Part shown: positions 54,192 to 64,000 of the stretch, one piece after another | Position numbering within the stretch: the first letter of the stretch is position 1 | Layout of the letters: every line of letters starts with the position of its first letter | From: Scedosporium boydii | Lineage: Eukaryota; Ascomycota; Sordariomycetes; Microascales; Microascaceae | Direction of reading: 5' to 3' | DNA: 64,000 nt | Assembly (NCBI GenBank): GCA_002221725.1 | Contig: NJFT01000169.1 | Coordinates: 1 to 64,000 of the forward strand | The notes under the pieces: generated by a model | Database searches by the model: none | Seen by the model: only the letters and a program-made list of their open reading frames with translations | What the model was told of the DNA's origin: nothing | Position numbers and translations under genes: made by a program

Positions 54192-55385
54192 TACTTCGTA
54201 ACAAGTGCTATATGGGGCATTCGAGTAAGTATCGAGGTCAGGACCTACTACCCCTTAATCTATAGATGCCACACCAGTAAGACCTAATAAGATGGAGACC
54301 AACTTAAAGAGCCGCATTCGAATGCACCAAATCTGTCCCCCAGCTGCTTCCACTCCCCAGTATTAATACTTGATTGAGTAATTACTTCGTAGGGGAGAGA
54401 CCAGCTGCAAAAAGCAAGCACTGACACTTGGATATTTCCAGTGTTTCGTATCCCGCGGCGTTAGACTTGCCCCAAAACGCTTCCAAATCCAAATCCAGGT
54501 ACCTGATGTACCAAGTGCCGGGCACCTTTCTTGGTTCCCGGATGTACATTTGTTTTCTGAAGCAAGGAAATATGGGACGAGAAAGGGACCGAAGATCTGC
54601 ACCGTGACAACAAGCGTTTTCAAGAAACCATCTTCAAACGCATGAGGACGAGCGCGGCCACGGAAATAGAAAAGGGAAAGCAAATGAAATTGTTGTAAGG
54701 GACAAATTCTACGCGAGTCCAGGGGGGAGATCACAGTGCGCAAGACGGCAGATCCTGCATATTGGGAAAACGTCAGCTCTATGCACGTCTCACGAACACC
54801 TGAGAAAGAACGCGGGCCAAGTATTCTATGCGACTTGCTCTACGTTTGGAGGACTAATTATGAGCTCGGTTCCGTGCAGGCGGGAGGGAGACGCCGAGAC
54901 ATTCGAGAGGAGTCGAAATCTATCCAACTAGATGCAGGCCGTGCTGTACGAAGTATTTGATGGTCGGGCGGGAGCACCTGCACATGTGGTTTATACGCCG
55001 GACAGGTAGAGGCAGCAAACAGGCGTAGGCCATTGGCTAGGTCATTCGCTTCTTTTGACGGATAAGAGTGATCATTGATGCAATATCAATCCGTTGGTAT
55101 TGGTGAGGGTGCTGTTGGCTCGTTATGAGAGGCGAATAATGGAGCTAAGGGCTACTTTGTAGAGAAGGCAGGCTTCAGGTTCAAGCTGACGGTGAAAGGA
55201 ACGTTCGATGATTGGAGCACGACTCGAGGAGCCCTACTTATAGATTTGGGCCCAGCTATTTTCAAACAACCGCTCTTGGACAATAGGACAGAAACCGGAA
55301 CATTCCCAAGCCATTTGATGGCAACGAGCATTGATACCTTTTGACTTTGGCTCCTTGATTACTTGATACGAAGTACTCAGCGGGC
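54192..55385. promoter_or_regulatory. Cluster of TACTTCGTA words upstream of VTS1
   Basis: Four exact copies in both orientations (54192-54200, 54383-54391, 54947-54955, 55377-55385) lie 1.5-2.7 kb upstream of the VTS1 ATG. A regulatory role is inferred from enrichment only. Confidence 0.4.
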
Positions 55386-55603
55386 CTCGACGGGAAGGAG
55401 CCAACAGGCGGTGATTCGGAGGCTGTTGGGTCTGGTCCAATGTTCTTCCTCTTCGTAGAGACTTGGAGCCCCTGATGCAAACTGCGTCCCACTATTTTCA
55501 GGTGATTCATCGGTAACTGGGGCCTTGATCGGTTATTCACACGCCTGTGCCCTCCCATTGATTTCCATTGAACTCAATGCCCTCGTCAAATCAACAGTCT
55601 GAG

Positions 55604-55613
55604 ATCAATTGAT
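55604..55613. repeat. ATCAATTGAT palindrome, copy 5 of 5
   Basis: A perfect palindrome sharing 15 bases with copy 2 (GAGATCAATTGATCG). Confidence 0.7.
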
Positions 55614-56925
55614 CGTTGCTGGCGTTGGATGGACTGGATTGGACTGGACCTTCCCTCCCTTTCCGCACCACCCGTTCTACAGGGTACCTCGTACTCCTCA
55701 CTGAACTTCGATTCCACACTTCTGCCCTCACCTGGCCGTGTTCATTCAGGTTTCTCTCCAATCCTACACTACAACATCACTTCCTTGTCCGTGCCCAGCA
55801 GCATTTTTTTTCTTACCCTTTTACTCCTTAGCACCTTAGTTTTCCCACACCCTCTGCCTGGAAGCAGCCAGACCCGGAAATTCTCCTTCTCAAGAGAACC
55901 TCTGTTCCCTTGTCCAGAGCTTCCAATCCCTTACCTCTCTTCCTCTCCATCACCTTCTCCCCTTCTCACCTTTTCCCCCCTTCCTCCTAATCCACACTCT
56001 TTTCCCCCCCCGCCAAACCTGTGGTGTGGCCTGGTCATCTTTTACCCCTTCTTCTTGTTTACCTTTGTCCGTTTATTTAAATTCGTTTAGTCGCATCGAA
56101 CTGCTGACAGCAACCGCCTGCGGGTCCGGCTTGTTTCTACTCTTGGAGATTTTCCGTGCCTCCTGGCAGGATTCCCAGCGGCCTTGTTTCAGCCTGTGAT
56201 CATTGTCAACCGCCCTCAGTATTTACGACTAACGATCCCCTTCCCTTCTGCTATCGACCACTATAAGGCGACCTTATCTCCGATACTTTCGCTAGTTGGT
56301 GTAAGAAGTGCGGATAGCGAACACCTTCGAATCACCCTCCGTCCTTTCTGCCCCTGGACCCGGAACCCAAATTCGGTGGGACGCACACACAAGAACATTC
56401 GACGAGAAGCGAAACTAGGCAAACCGTCAGCTTTGCCTTCTACCTCGACTTCCCTCGTTTCAAAGTAGGGAGTCTTTCTACCTGCTTCGACGGTAGCAAT
56501 TCGCGTCCGAAAATCCTTCCATTCGAATCATCACCTGAGTCGAATCGCGTTGCCCACCCGCATTTGATCGTATCTGTCATCCCGCCGGTGAACCTCGCCT
56601 GTACCCCACATTCAGCTCGGTTTTCGATACAGCGGCGAATGCTCTCTCGCCCTCGGAATCTCTAACCAAACCCCATCCACTCGGTCGAAGAAACGAATCC
56701 ATCGATTCCATATCTCGTCATCCACGACGAGGGAAAATTGCCAAAGTGACCAGATTTAACAGGACCTCTGCTTTGGGGTCACTGTGCCTTTAGCCAAGCT
56801 CCTATCCCGCACGACGAACTTGGTCAGCACGCATTTAGCACCCTTCTACGCCTTCTCTCCACGCCGTTTTTTAATCTTACCCACCCACCTCTCGACAGCC
56901 GGCTGACACCGTTGTCGTAATCGCA

Positions 56926-58987
56926 ATGCTCAACATGTCTGGCGCTCACATCCCCGGCAACCGGAACAGCACCCCCGAGGTGAACACTGTCTCCTCTCTC
57001 AGACCCCCTTCGTCCCGTGCTGTTGGCTCGAGCCACCTTCGTGCATCCGCAGACATGGCCGCCCTAACGGGATCTAACATTTCGACCGACCGCGCCCGAC
57101 CCTCTTCCGACTTCTACGGTCGTGTCCAGCTCGGTCAAGGTCAAGCCAACATAGAAACCGACCCCCAGCAAGAGCTTGCTCAGCAGTGGCTTGCCGATAT
57201 CGACCAGTACGAGACTACTCTAGAGGAGATGGCCGCAGCCACCCTCGACCAGGACTTCAAGGATGAACTCAGCGCTATTGAACAGTGGTTCCGTGTCCTG
57301 AGCGAGGCTGAGCGGACTGCTGCTCTCTATGCGCTGTTGCAGCAGACCACGCAGGTCCAGATCCGATTCTTTATTCAGGTTTTGCAGCAGATGGGAAAGA
57401 ACCACCCCATGTCTGGTGTCCTGTCCCCGACTAGCTTTGACAAGGGTGAGTTTTGTTTCTCTGGTAGTTTGCGAATGGCTTACTGCTACCACACCGCCTG
57501 CATCATGCATCATTGTTCCTACTAACTACTTGTGCCATTTTGTGTCCATTCTTGCTAACATCTCATACCTTGGTTGTAGATCCTATGTCCAATCGCTTGA
57601 ACGATGCCATGAGCAAGCTGAGCGTTGACTCTGCTCGAAATTCCATGGTCCGCCCCACTGCCGCCGCTGGAAAGAGGCAGTCTGGGCTCGACCCTTCTAC
57701 CATCAATGCCATGTTCCCCGATGCCGCCGCCGCCATCGCGACCGAGAAGGCCAAGTTTACCCAGCAGACGGGTAACCCGCCCGCCTCGAACCGCAACAGC
57801 ACCGTGGCTGGCCCTGTCGAGACGGATTCGGGAGCGCAGAACCCCTCTTCGCCTTGGCCCATCAGCAACGAGGCTGCTGGCCAGTCGAAGCCTGCTACTT
57901 CCTTGCCCCCCATGGGCCAGTTTGTCCAGCCTCAGCCATCGTCCGGGCTTCGATCTCCGCGCCCTCCTCAGCTCTCTAGCAACAGTTCGATCCAGAGCAC
58001 GACGATCACGGCCCCCGAGGTTTCCGCGTCTGACTTGCCTCTCTTGTCCCCCTACACTGCGGGTAGCGGTAACTGGGCTAGCATGGTGAACACGCCGCTC
58101 GTGGCTAACTTCAACACCGCGCAGGCCAACACGCAGGCGGACATGGTTGCCAACGCGACGGCGATGAAGCTTGCGGCGCTTTCTACTGTGAACAACCGCT
58201 TCGCTCTCGACGACGTCCGAAAGTATCGCAAGAACAGACCTAACGATATGCAGGGCCCGAGCAATCCTCCCGGCTTGAGCCCCAACCCTCAGGGTGTCAA
58301 CCTACCTAGTGCTAACGTGGTTATGATTAACGAGCACGGTCAGGTGGTTAGCCGCGAGCATATGATTGCTCTCCAGACTCAGCAGGGTCTATCGTTCGGA
58401 CAGCGCTCTCGTCCTAGCTCCCCCGGAATTGCCATGCAGGGCACTGCATTCCCAAGCGCCGGCGTTCCTTTCACCTCTCCGCGCAACAATGGCTTCCTTA
58501 GCGCCTACGACGGTACGCAGTTGTTGGGCAACGCCATTCCTCCCGTAAGCCTCGGCCAGCTAGGAATTGGTCTGCACGAGGGTTATCTCTCGGACCACTC
58601 GGATATGGTGCGCGGCAGGTCGCCCCGAGGCAGGCGAGGAAACTCGAAGCCACCGGAGGATCCCACCGACCCTTCGCTTCTCCAGGATATCCCTGCCTGG
58701 CTCCGCAGCCTTCGTCTCCACAAGTACACTGAGAACTTGAAGGATATGAAGTGGACTGAATTGATTGAGCTTGATGATAAGGCTCTTGAGGAGCGAGGTG
58801 TTAATGCACTAGGTGCAAGAAGGAAGATGCTCAAGGTGTTTGAGCAGGTCAAGGGTTCGTACTCTCTCTCCACTTTTTCAAAGCTTTCCTGTTGAACATG
58901 GCATTGTATAATGGCAATGGGCATGAATGATGATGCTAACCAACTATGATAACTATAGATGCAAAAGCTGAGGGCAGGATCGGATAA
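56926..58987 (+). CDS. VTS1: Vts1/Smaug SAM-domain RNA-binding protein
   Basis: Three exons (56926-57445, 57580-58854, 58959-58987) give 607 residues. The start is the first ATG; a second in-frame ATG three codons on (MSGAHIPG) is possible. An N-terminal helical region (about 75-170) includes [19 protein letters not shown] and [15 protein letters not shown] long Ser/Pro/Gln/Asn-rich disordered middle follows, then the C-terminal SAM domain at about residues 540-598 ([18 protein letters not shown], then [19 protein letters not shown]). The GARRKM segment contains the basic residues that bind the RNA hairpin loop. Family role: Vts1 binds Smaug recognition hairpins in mRNAs and recruits the Ccr4-Not deadenylase. 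Domain position and length match the family. The final nine residues lie in their own short exon. Confidence 0.93.
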
Positions 58988-60205
58988 CTAAGTTTGATGA
59001 TGATGTGTTATGTTCTCTATGGGATGTTGTATGATATCCAGCAGAAAAGGAGAATGCTGCAACATGGCCCTTAGATACCATTTGAGTTTTTTTTTTTCCA
59101 CTTGGGGGGATCTTGTACACAAATCACAACTACACAAACACACACCACAACACTCATGCATTCATATTCATGTTCACATCCACCTTTGATGTTGGGCCCT
59201 TTGATTTTTGTCCAGGCTCCCAAGGGTTGTGAAGGGTATATATGGTGGCTAAGGGATATCTCTGCCCTCGATCAAACGAAGGAAAAAAAAAAAAATGAAA
59301 AAAGAGAGAGAAAAAAAACACACTCATGTCCATCCAATTCTTTCCAGGATTTCTTTTCAGCTAGGATGTGGAGGAAACATGTGGACGGAGTATCGGATGC
59401 TTTCTTTTTTTATTTTTAAAACTACCCCCAAAATCTGTTCTGGTTTCTTGGAAGTGTTATTGCCTACCGAATGCCTACCCGGTATTTTCAGGTTTCCTTA
59501 GGCATATACATCTTGGTGCCTAGGATTGAGGTAATAATAGAAGAAATTGACGTTCAAAAGATCAAGATGAGAGATGCGTGAGCTCGGGTGGATGCTGTGC
59601 GGAGTTGTCGTGTAATAGTGTCCAGACATCATACGCCAGATGCATCGGAGCTTTGCAAACATGACAGGATGAGGTGCGGGATGAGGGAAATGTCCTCGAC
59701 TCGACTCCCTTGATTCCTGAACTGGCCTGCAGCTTTTTATCCGATTCACGGACATTCGATGATAGGCATGTGCTCTCTGATCTTTCTCAAGAGCTTCTCA
59801 AGAGCTTCTCTAGAGCGTGGGATGCCTCTCTTGCTGGCTTCCGACATCAAGATCTTGACGTCGATTGCTTAGTCATCTTTCCCGCTGTCGCCAACCTCAA
59901 AGTACTTCATCTTCATATTGTTCAAGCTTCGACGGCGAACGAAGCAAACACAACCTTGAATCGGATCCAGATCAATTAAGCCTGGCGCCGATATCGAAAC
60001 GGCCATCTGCATCTAACAAGACTCTTCACCCAGCTCACATAGATTCCCGCTGCGAGTTTCCCGGACTAAGCTCCCGCATCACTTCACGTTCGCTTCTCTT
60101 CCTCACCTTGCCACCAGCCCACCAGTCAGTCTAGCTCGCTTGACTATGTTAAAGGCCACTCTGTGAAACTCAGTAGTAGAAGTCCATCAGAGCCGAGCCA
60201 CCAAA
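58988..60205. other. Intergenic, VTS1 3' end and TFC4 promoter
   Basis: The gap holds T and A runs near 59,090-59,315 (probably VTS1 3' side), a triple 11-base repeat (59784-59816), and pyrimidine-rich sequence before the TFC4 start. No gene is supported. Confidence 0.6.
59784..59816. repeat. Three tandem 11-base repeats with CTCWAGAG core
   Basis: TTCTCAAGAGC, TTCTCAAGAGC and TTCTCTAGAGC follow each other without gaps, about 390 bases upstream of the TFC4 ATG. The third core, CTCTAGAG, is a perfect palindrome; the first two differ by one base. Confidence 0.75.
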
Positions 60206-63200
60206 ATGGCGGGCCTGTCTCTACAGAGCTTCGGGCTCATGCCCATGGATGAAGATATCGCCCCCGAGTTCCGCAGACATCCAAGCGCGCATGACGGGCG
60301 AAGCCCTGTCAACTATGCCATCCTGTACGTATAACGTTTTCCCGAAATTCTCATGGGGACACCCTCGTTTGCTAACCATCACGCCAAATAGCCAAGATGG
60401 AGACATCGCCGACGCAGACTCCGACGTCGAAGACCTAGAGCAAGACATCGAAAAGCTCAACGTCTCCGTCCGAGCTTTCCTCGCCTCCCAAAACGGCGTA
60501 GCCCCCCGTCCCAAATCCCCCCAAGCCGGACGCTCGGCCCCCCGCGGCCCCCGCAAAGCCGTCGAACCCCGCGGCGACATCAAGGCGAGGCTCTTCAAGG
60601 CCAATAGGGCCTTTATGATGGGCAACTACCAAGAGGCCAAAGACCTCGTCTTCGAAGTGATCCGGATCAACGCCGAGACGCACCAGGCGTGGACGACGCT
60701 TTCGTCCATCTTCCGCGAGGAGGGTCAGGTGGACAGGGCGCTCATGTCGATGGTGTACGCGGCGCATTTGAGGCCCAAGGACGTTCAGGAGTGGCTTAAG
60801 TGCGCTTCTTTCGCTCTCGAGGTCGCTGAGGAGAACCGGGGCGTTGATTTGAATACGGCGCGGATGTGTTATTCGGCGGCTGTGAATGCCGATCCGAAGA
60901 ATATGGATGCGAGGGTCGGGAGGGCCATCGCTTGTCATCGGCTGGGTCATATTTCGCTCGCCATTGCCGATTACAAGTCCGTGTTGGCGCAGAGGCCATT
61001 GGATTTGGAGGTTATTAGGAAGTTGGCGGAGGCGTGCATGGATTCGAAGAATGTCGCCACGGCGGCCGCGGCGGCCGTTGATGCGTATGATCTTTACTTT
61101 GGACATGTCGATGCCCTGCCGATTACCTGGTATGATGTTGGCATTTATACCGAATTGTTGGCTTATGCTGGCCGGTACAGTGATGCGATTGCTAGGCTCA
61201 AGTCGCTGTCGCGTCGGCTTCTGGGCCGTGCGGAGGACATGTTTTGGGATCAGCTGGAGATTGATGATAGGGAGTTCGATGAGGGGGATGAGCGTCGGAT
61301 GGAGCTTCCCGAGTACGCGACCGCTGCTCATCCGGGTCCTATGGCGTATGGACTTGGGCTGCCAAGAGATTTGCGTGTGCGACTGGCTATTTATCGTCTT
61401 TCGGTCGAGGACTTTTCAGAGGCCTTGGTAAGTATAGAACCTGAACGCCGAGATCGTATTATTACTATTGTATCTGTTCTGTTTACTAACCATGATCAAA
61501 ATAGCATCATCTGAAGTACCTAGATCCATCCCGAGCGGACATGGTGGCTGACATGGCCGCCTTTCCATTCCTGATCCGAGACCTCGCAGGCCAGCTCTTC
61601 GAGCACGAGCTTATAGCCGAAGCCCAAGCATACTATCAGTTCCTCCGTAGTCTACCCGACGAGCCGGATGCCCTAATCCTCCTCCAGTTGGGACGATGCC
61701 ACCTGCTGAAGGGAGAGTCATCGGCCGCAGAGGAGTGTTTCCTTGCCGCGATCGAGGCCGATGTCGACAACATCGACGCTCGTGTAGAGCTTGCTAATCT
61801 CTACTCTACCGCCCACGAAGACGAGGAGGCTTTGATTCTGGTCAACGAGGCCATGACCCTGCAGGAGACACAAGCCGCCCTAGCCGGTGGTGCTGGCGCT
61901 GACAGGGACAAGTTGAAGGCTGTCCCGCTCTCGCGGAGGTCGTACTACTTGCACCGCCCCAAGGGCGCTTCCGTCCGATTCAAGGCCAAACCGTCCGGCG
62001 TTATCCCTACGCGATACCGCCCCAAGAGGCTGGTAGACCCGGACATGAGGCGCCGGGAGGAGATGGAAAGGGCCCAACGGCTATCGACGCAGTACCTCAC
62101 GGTACAAGATCTGAAGGCCAAGATCCGCGAAGGGGACGAGGGCCTCGTCCCCGCGTGGATGGCGGCTGCGAAGGAGCTCATTGACGATTTTAGGTCCTAC
62201 CGCAAGTTTTACTCTTGGGATAAGTACCTCAAGTTCTTGGGCCGGACTAATGCTACTCTGCAGCAGCGCGAGGCTGGGCAGTTGTCGAATCTGGATGTGA
62301 TTGCGGAGCGCTTGTCAAAAGGTAAGGAAAGAGAATCACTTCTTCTTTTGAATCTAAATCATACATTGAGAGGTCAAAATTGCTAAACACGTTTATTTTT
62401 CGCAGCTATTATCGTACCTCAAGCGCCCGACACCCAGGATGGAGGTCTCCGCGACACGAACTTTAAAGAATACCAAGGTATTTCCTTTGGGAACTGGCTT
62501 GATTTGTTCCTCGACTACGCGCTTAGTCTTGCGGCAACTGGACAGTATGAGGAGTCGTACCGGGTGTGTGAGGCGGCCAAGGACTCTACGGTCTTTACCG
62601 TGTCGGAGGACAATGTCTTTTTCATCTACATCACTTGGGGCAGTAAGTTTTTTTTATATCCTAGCCGCTAGTTGCTGACGTTGTGTTCCCCCAATGCTAA
62701 CAACAACAGCGTGCGCCATCTACGCCGGCGACGAAGAAACCTGCGTCTCCATCTCCCGCCAAATCATGCGCGACCACGTCCTCTCCTCCGACTCCTTCCG
62801 CCTATTCTCCCTCCTCTGCAGACTCTGCCAGAGCTCCATCTCCTGGTACAGCTCGGGCCCCGCGCAAAAGTTCATCCTCCGACAGATCAAGGCCATGGAC
62901 GCCGCCGTTACGGCCTCGGGGAACGCGCCCGCGGGGGCTTCCGGCCATACGCATCTTGACGTGAGCCCGTTGATGCTTTACGGGCATATTCTTTTTACGT
63001 CTACAAGTTACGTCTACGCTATCCGTAAGTTTCCCCCTTTCTCTCTCGCCCTTCGCCTATCCCTCCCTGATCCCTGATCTCACTAACCAATCCCAAACGG
63101 AAAAAAATAGACTACTTTCTTCGCGCCCGCTCCCTCGACCCCACCAACCCCGTCATAAACCTAAGCCTAGGCCTAGGCTACATCCACTACGGCCTCAAAC

Positions 63201-63580
63201 GCCAAGCCGTAAACCGCCAATACCTCATCCTGCAAGGTCTCGCCTTCCTCCTAGACTACTACTCCAGCCTCGGCCCCCACCGCTCCGACGAGGCCAACTA
63301 CGGCCTCGGCAGGACTTTCCAGCTCCTGGGCCTTCAGCACCTCGCTCTCGACTACTACCGGAAGGTGCCCCTCGAGGTCCTCGCGCCGCGGACCGCCGGC
63401 GAAATACTCGGTGATGCGGGAGGCGATGAGGTTGATGGTGCGATGACGGGGGGGAGGGGGAGTCAGCATGATGGCGGGAGGGTGGTGAAGATGGCTGCGG
63501 CGTTTAATATGTGGGTTTCGTATGTTATGAGTAGGGATCTGGAGGCTGCGAGGGAGGTGTTGAGGTCTCTTGTTTTGTAG
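60206..63580 (+). CDS. tfc4: TFIIIC subunit Tfc4 (tau131, TPR protein)
   Basis: Six exons (60206-60324, 60392-61427, 61505-62321, 62406-62642, 62710-63024, 63111-63580) give 997 residues. A short acidic N-terminus (DIADADSDVEDLEQDIEKLN) leads into tandem TPR units from about residue 120 (ANRAFMMGNYQEAKDLVFEV, TLSSIFREEGQVDRALMSMV). A second TPR array follows from about 420 (ALILLQLGRCHLLKGESSAA, ELANLYSTAHEDEEALILVN), with a basic linker (RPKGASVRFKAKPSG). More TPR-like helices run to the end (GYIHYGLKRQAVNRQYL). Tfc4/tau131 is the TFIIIC subunit that bridges to TFIIIB (Brf1, Bdp1) and so recruits RNA polymerase III to tRNA and 5S genes. Length and layout match fungal homologues. Every splice junction preserves phase. 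Confidence 0.93.
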
Positions 63581-64000
63581 AACAAGGGTAGCTGGCTTTT
63601 TTTTTTTTTTTTGGGAGAAAAGTTGGGCGTTGAGTTTTGATTGATAGATACCCCTCTTGATTTTTTCTTTACCAAAAAAATGAGGTTCCAAATGTTCACG
63701 GCCCATATTATTATTACCCGTTCTTGCGTGTTTAGATGTCAAGATGCCACTTCCAGTGGGCGTGACTACCGCCAGTTGTCCAGGAATAGAATTCAAAGTT
63801 AAGAAGAGTACACGAAATCGATCTACTACACTGACGCCGAATCCTCATTATATTCCGTGTATATCTCGCGCCTAACTTTTTCGACTCTAAGCCCCGCACA
63901 AAGGAGAGTAAAGAAAAGAAACCACATCACCCAGTCTCACTAAAAAGAGCCTCGATCCCGAAGACTGATGATGATGGTAATCTCATCGTCTGGCCGTAGC
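63581..64000. other. Intergenic, TFC4 3' end to window edge
   Basis: A T16 run (63597-63612) follows the stop codon, then AT-rich sequence. Nothing in the last 420 bases is recognisable as a gene. Confidence 0.6.

Larger units (their letters stand above)
53337..56925. other. Long non-coding region upstream of VTS1
   Basis: At 3.6 kb, with no gene I can support. Exact TACTTCGTA/TACGAAGTA words lie at 54192, 54383, 54947 and 55377, and an ATCAATTGAT palindrome at 55604-55613. From about 55,650 the + strand is markedly pyrimidine-rich for over 1 kb, which suggests a long VTS1 leader. Confidence 0.6.

Noticed and set aside
63158..63180. CCTAAGCCTAGG-like repeats resembling telomeric or tandem DNA
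   Set aside because: They lie in the last TFC4 exon in frame and encode ordinary residues (NLSLGLGY); there is no TTAGGG array.
1..64000. tRNA genes, judged by A-box and B-box (GGTTCGANNCC) patterns
   Set aside because: No site had both boxes at proper spacing with a plausible acceptor stem. A covariance-model scan would be decisive.

Overview
The window is nuclear DNA from a filamentous ascomycete (Pezizomycotina, most likely a Sordariomycete; I cannot place it closer). The reasons are many short GT-AG introns with CTAAC-like branch sites, GC-rich coding sequence, pyrimidine-rich leaders, and fungus-typical families: PalB calpain, DUF6604, DUF2985, FHA-forkhead, Yippee and peroxisomal ANT1. 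I resolved 17 protein genes. Intron-exon structures were worked out by hand from splice sites and reading phase. I saw no tRNA, rRNA, CRISPR, intact transposon or secondary-metabolite cluster.

Layout. 1-6.5 kb: DML1/Misato (-, cut by the left edge), a DUF6604 protein (+) and a class-III aminotransferase (-). 6.5-10 kb: long non-coding stretch. 10-17.5 kb: FHA-forkhead regulator (+) converging on the CLU mitochondrial-clustering protein (-). 18.5-21 kb: an unrecognised 822-residue, probably nuclear protein (+). 21-25.7 kb: long non-coding stretch. 25.7-34.6 kb: ferric reductase (+), Yippee (+), SLC35F6-like transporter (-), DUF2985 membrane protein (-). 35.7-38 kb: SEN15 (+) converging on a zinc alcohol dehydrogenase (-). 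38-43.4 kb: long non-coding stretch. 43.4-49.6 kb: C2H2 zinc-finger protein (+) converging on PalB (-). 50.9-53.3 kb: peroxisomal ANT1 (+) and ribosomal protein eL29 (+). 53.3-56.9 kb: long non-coding stretch. 56.9-63.6 kb: VTS1 (+) and TFIIIC subunit Tfc4 (+).

The genes are mainly housekeeping and regulatory: tRNA splicing, Pol III transcription, ribosome, mRNA decay, pH signalling, mitochondrial distribution, iron reduction. They do not form a pathway cluster. The most unusual signal is non-coding. A short word, TACTTCGTA (or its complement), occurs 14 times by my manual count, always between genes. It is concentrated in the long upstream regions of the forkhead, ferric reductase, C2H2 and VTS1 genes, and one site is a perfect 16-base palindrome. 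A second palindrome, ATCAATTGAT, occurs five times, also only between genes. Other points are two stop-free introns of length divisible by three (one inside a zinc finger), a possible second promoter inside the C2H2 gene, three tandem 11-base repeats upstream of Tfc4, and the unrecognised 822-residue protein.
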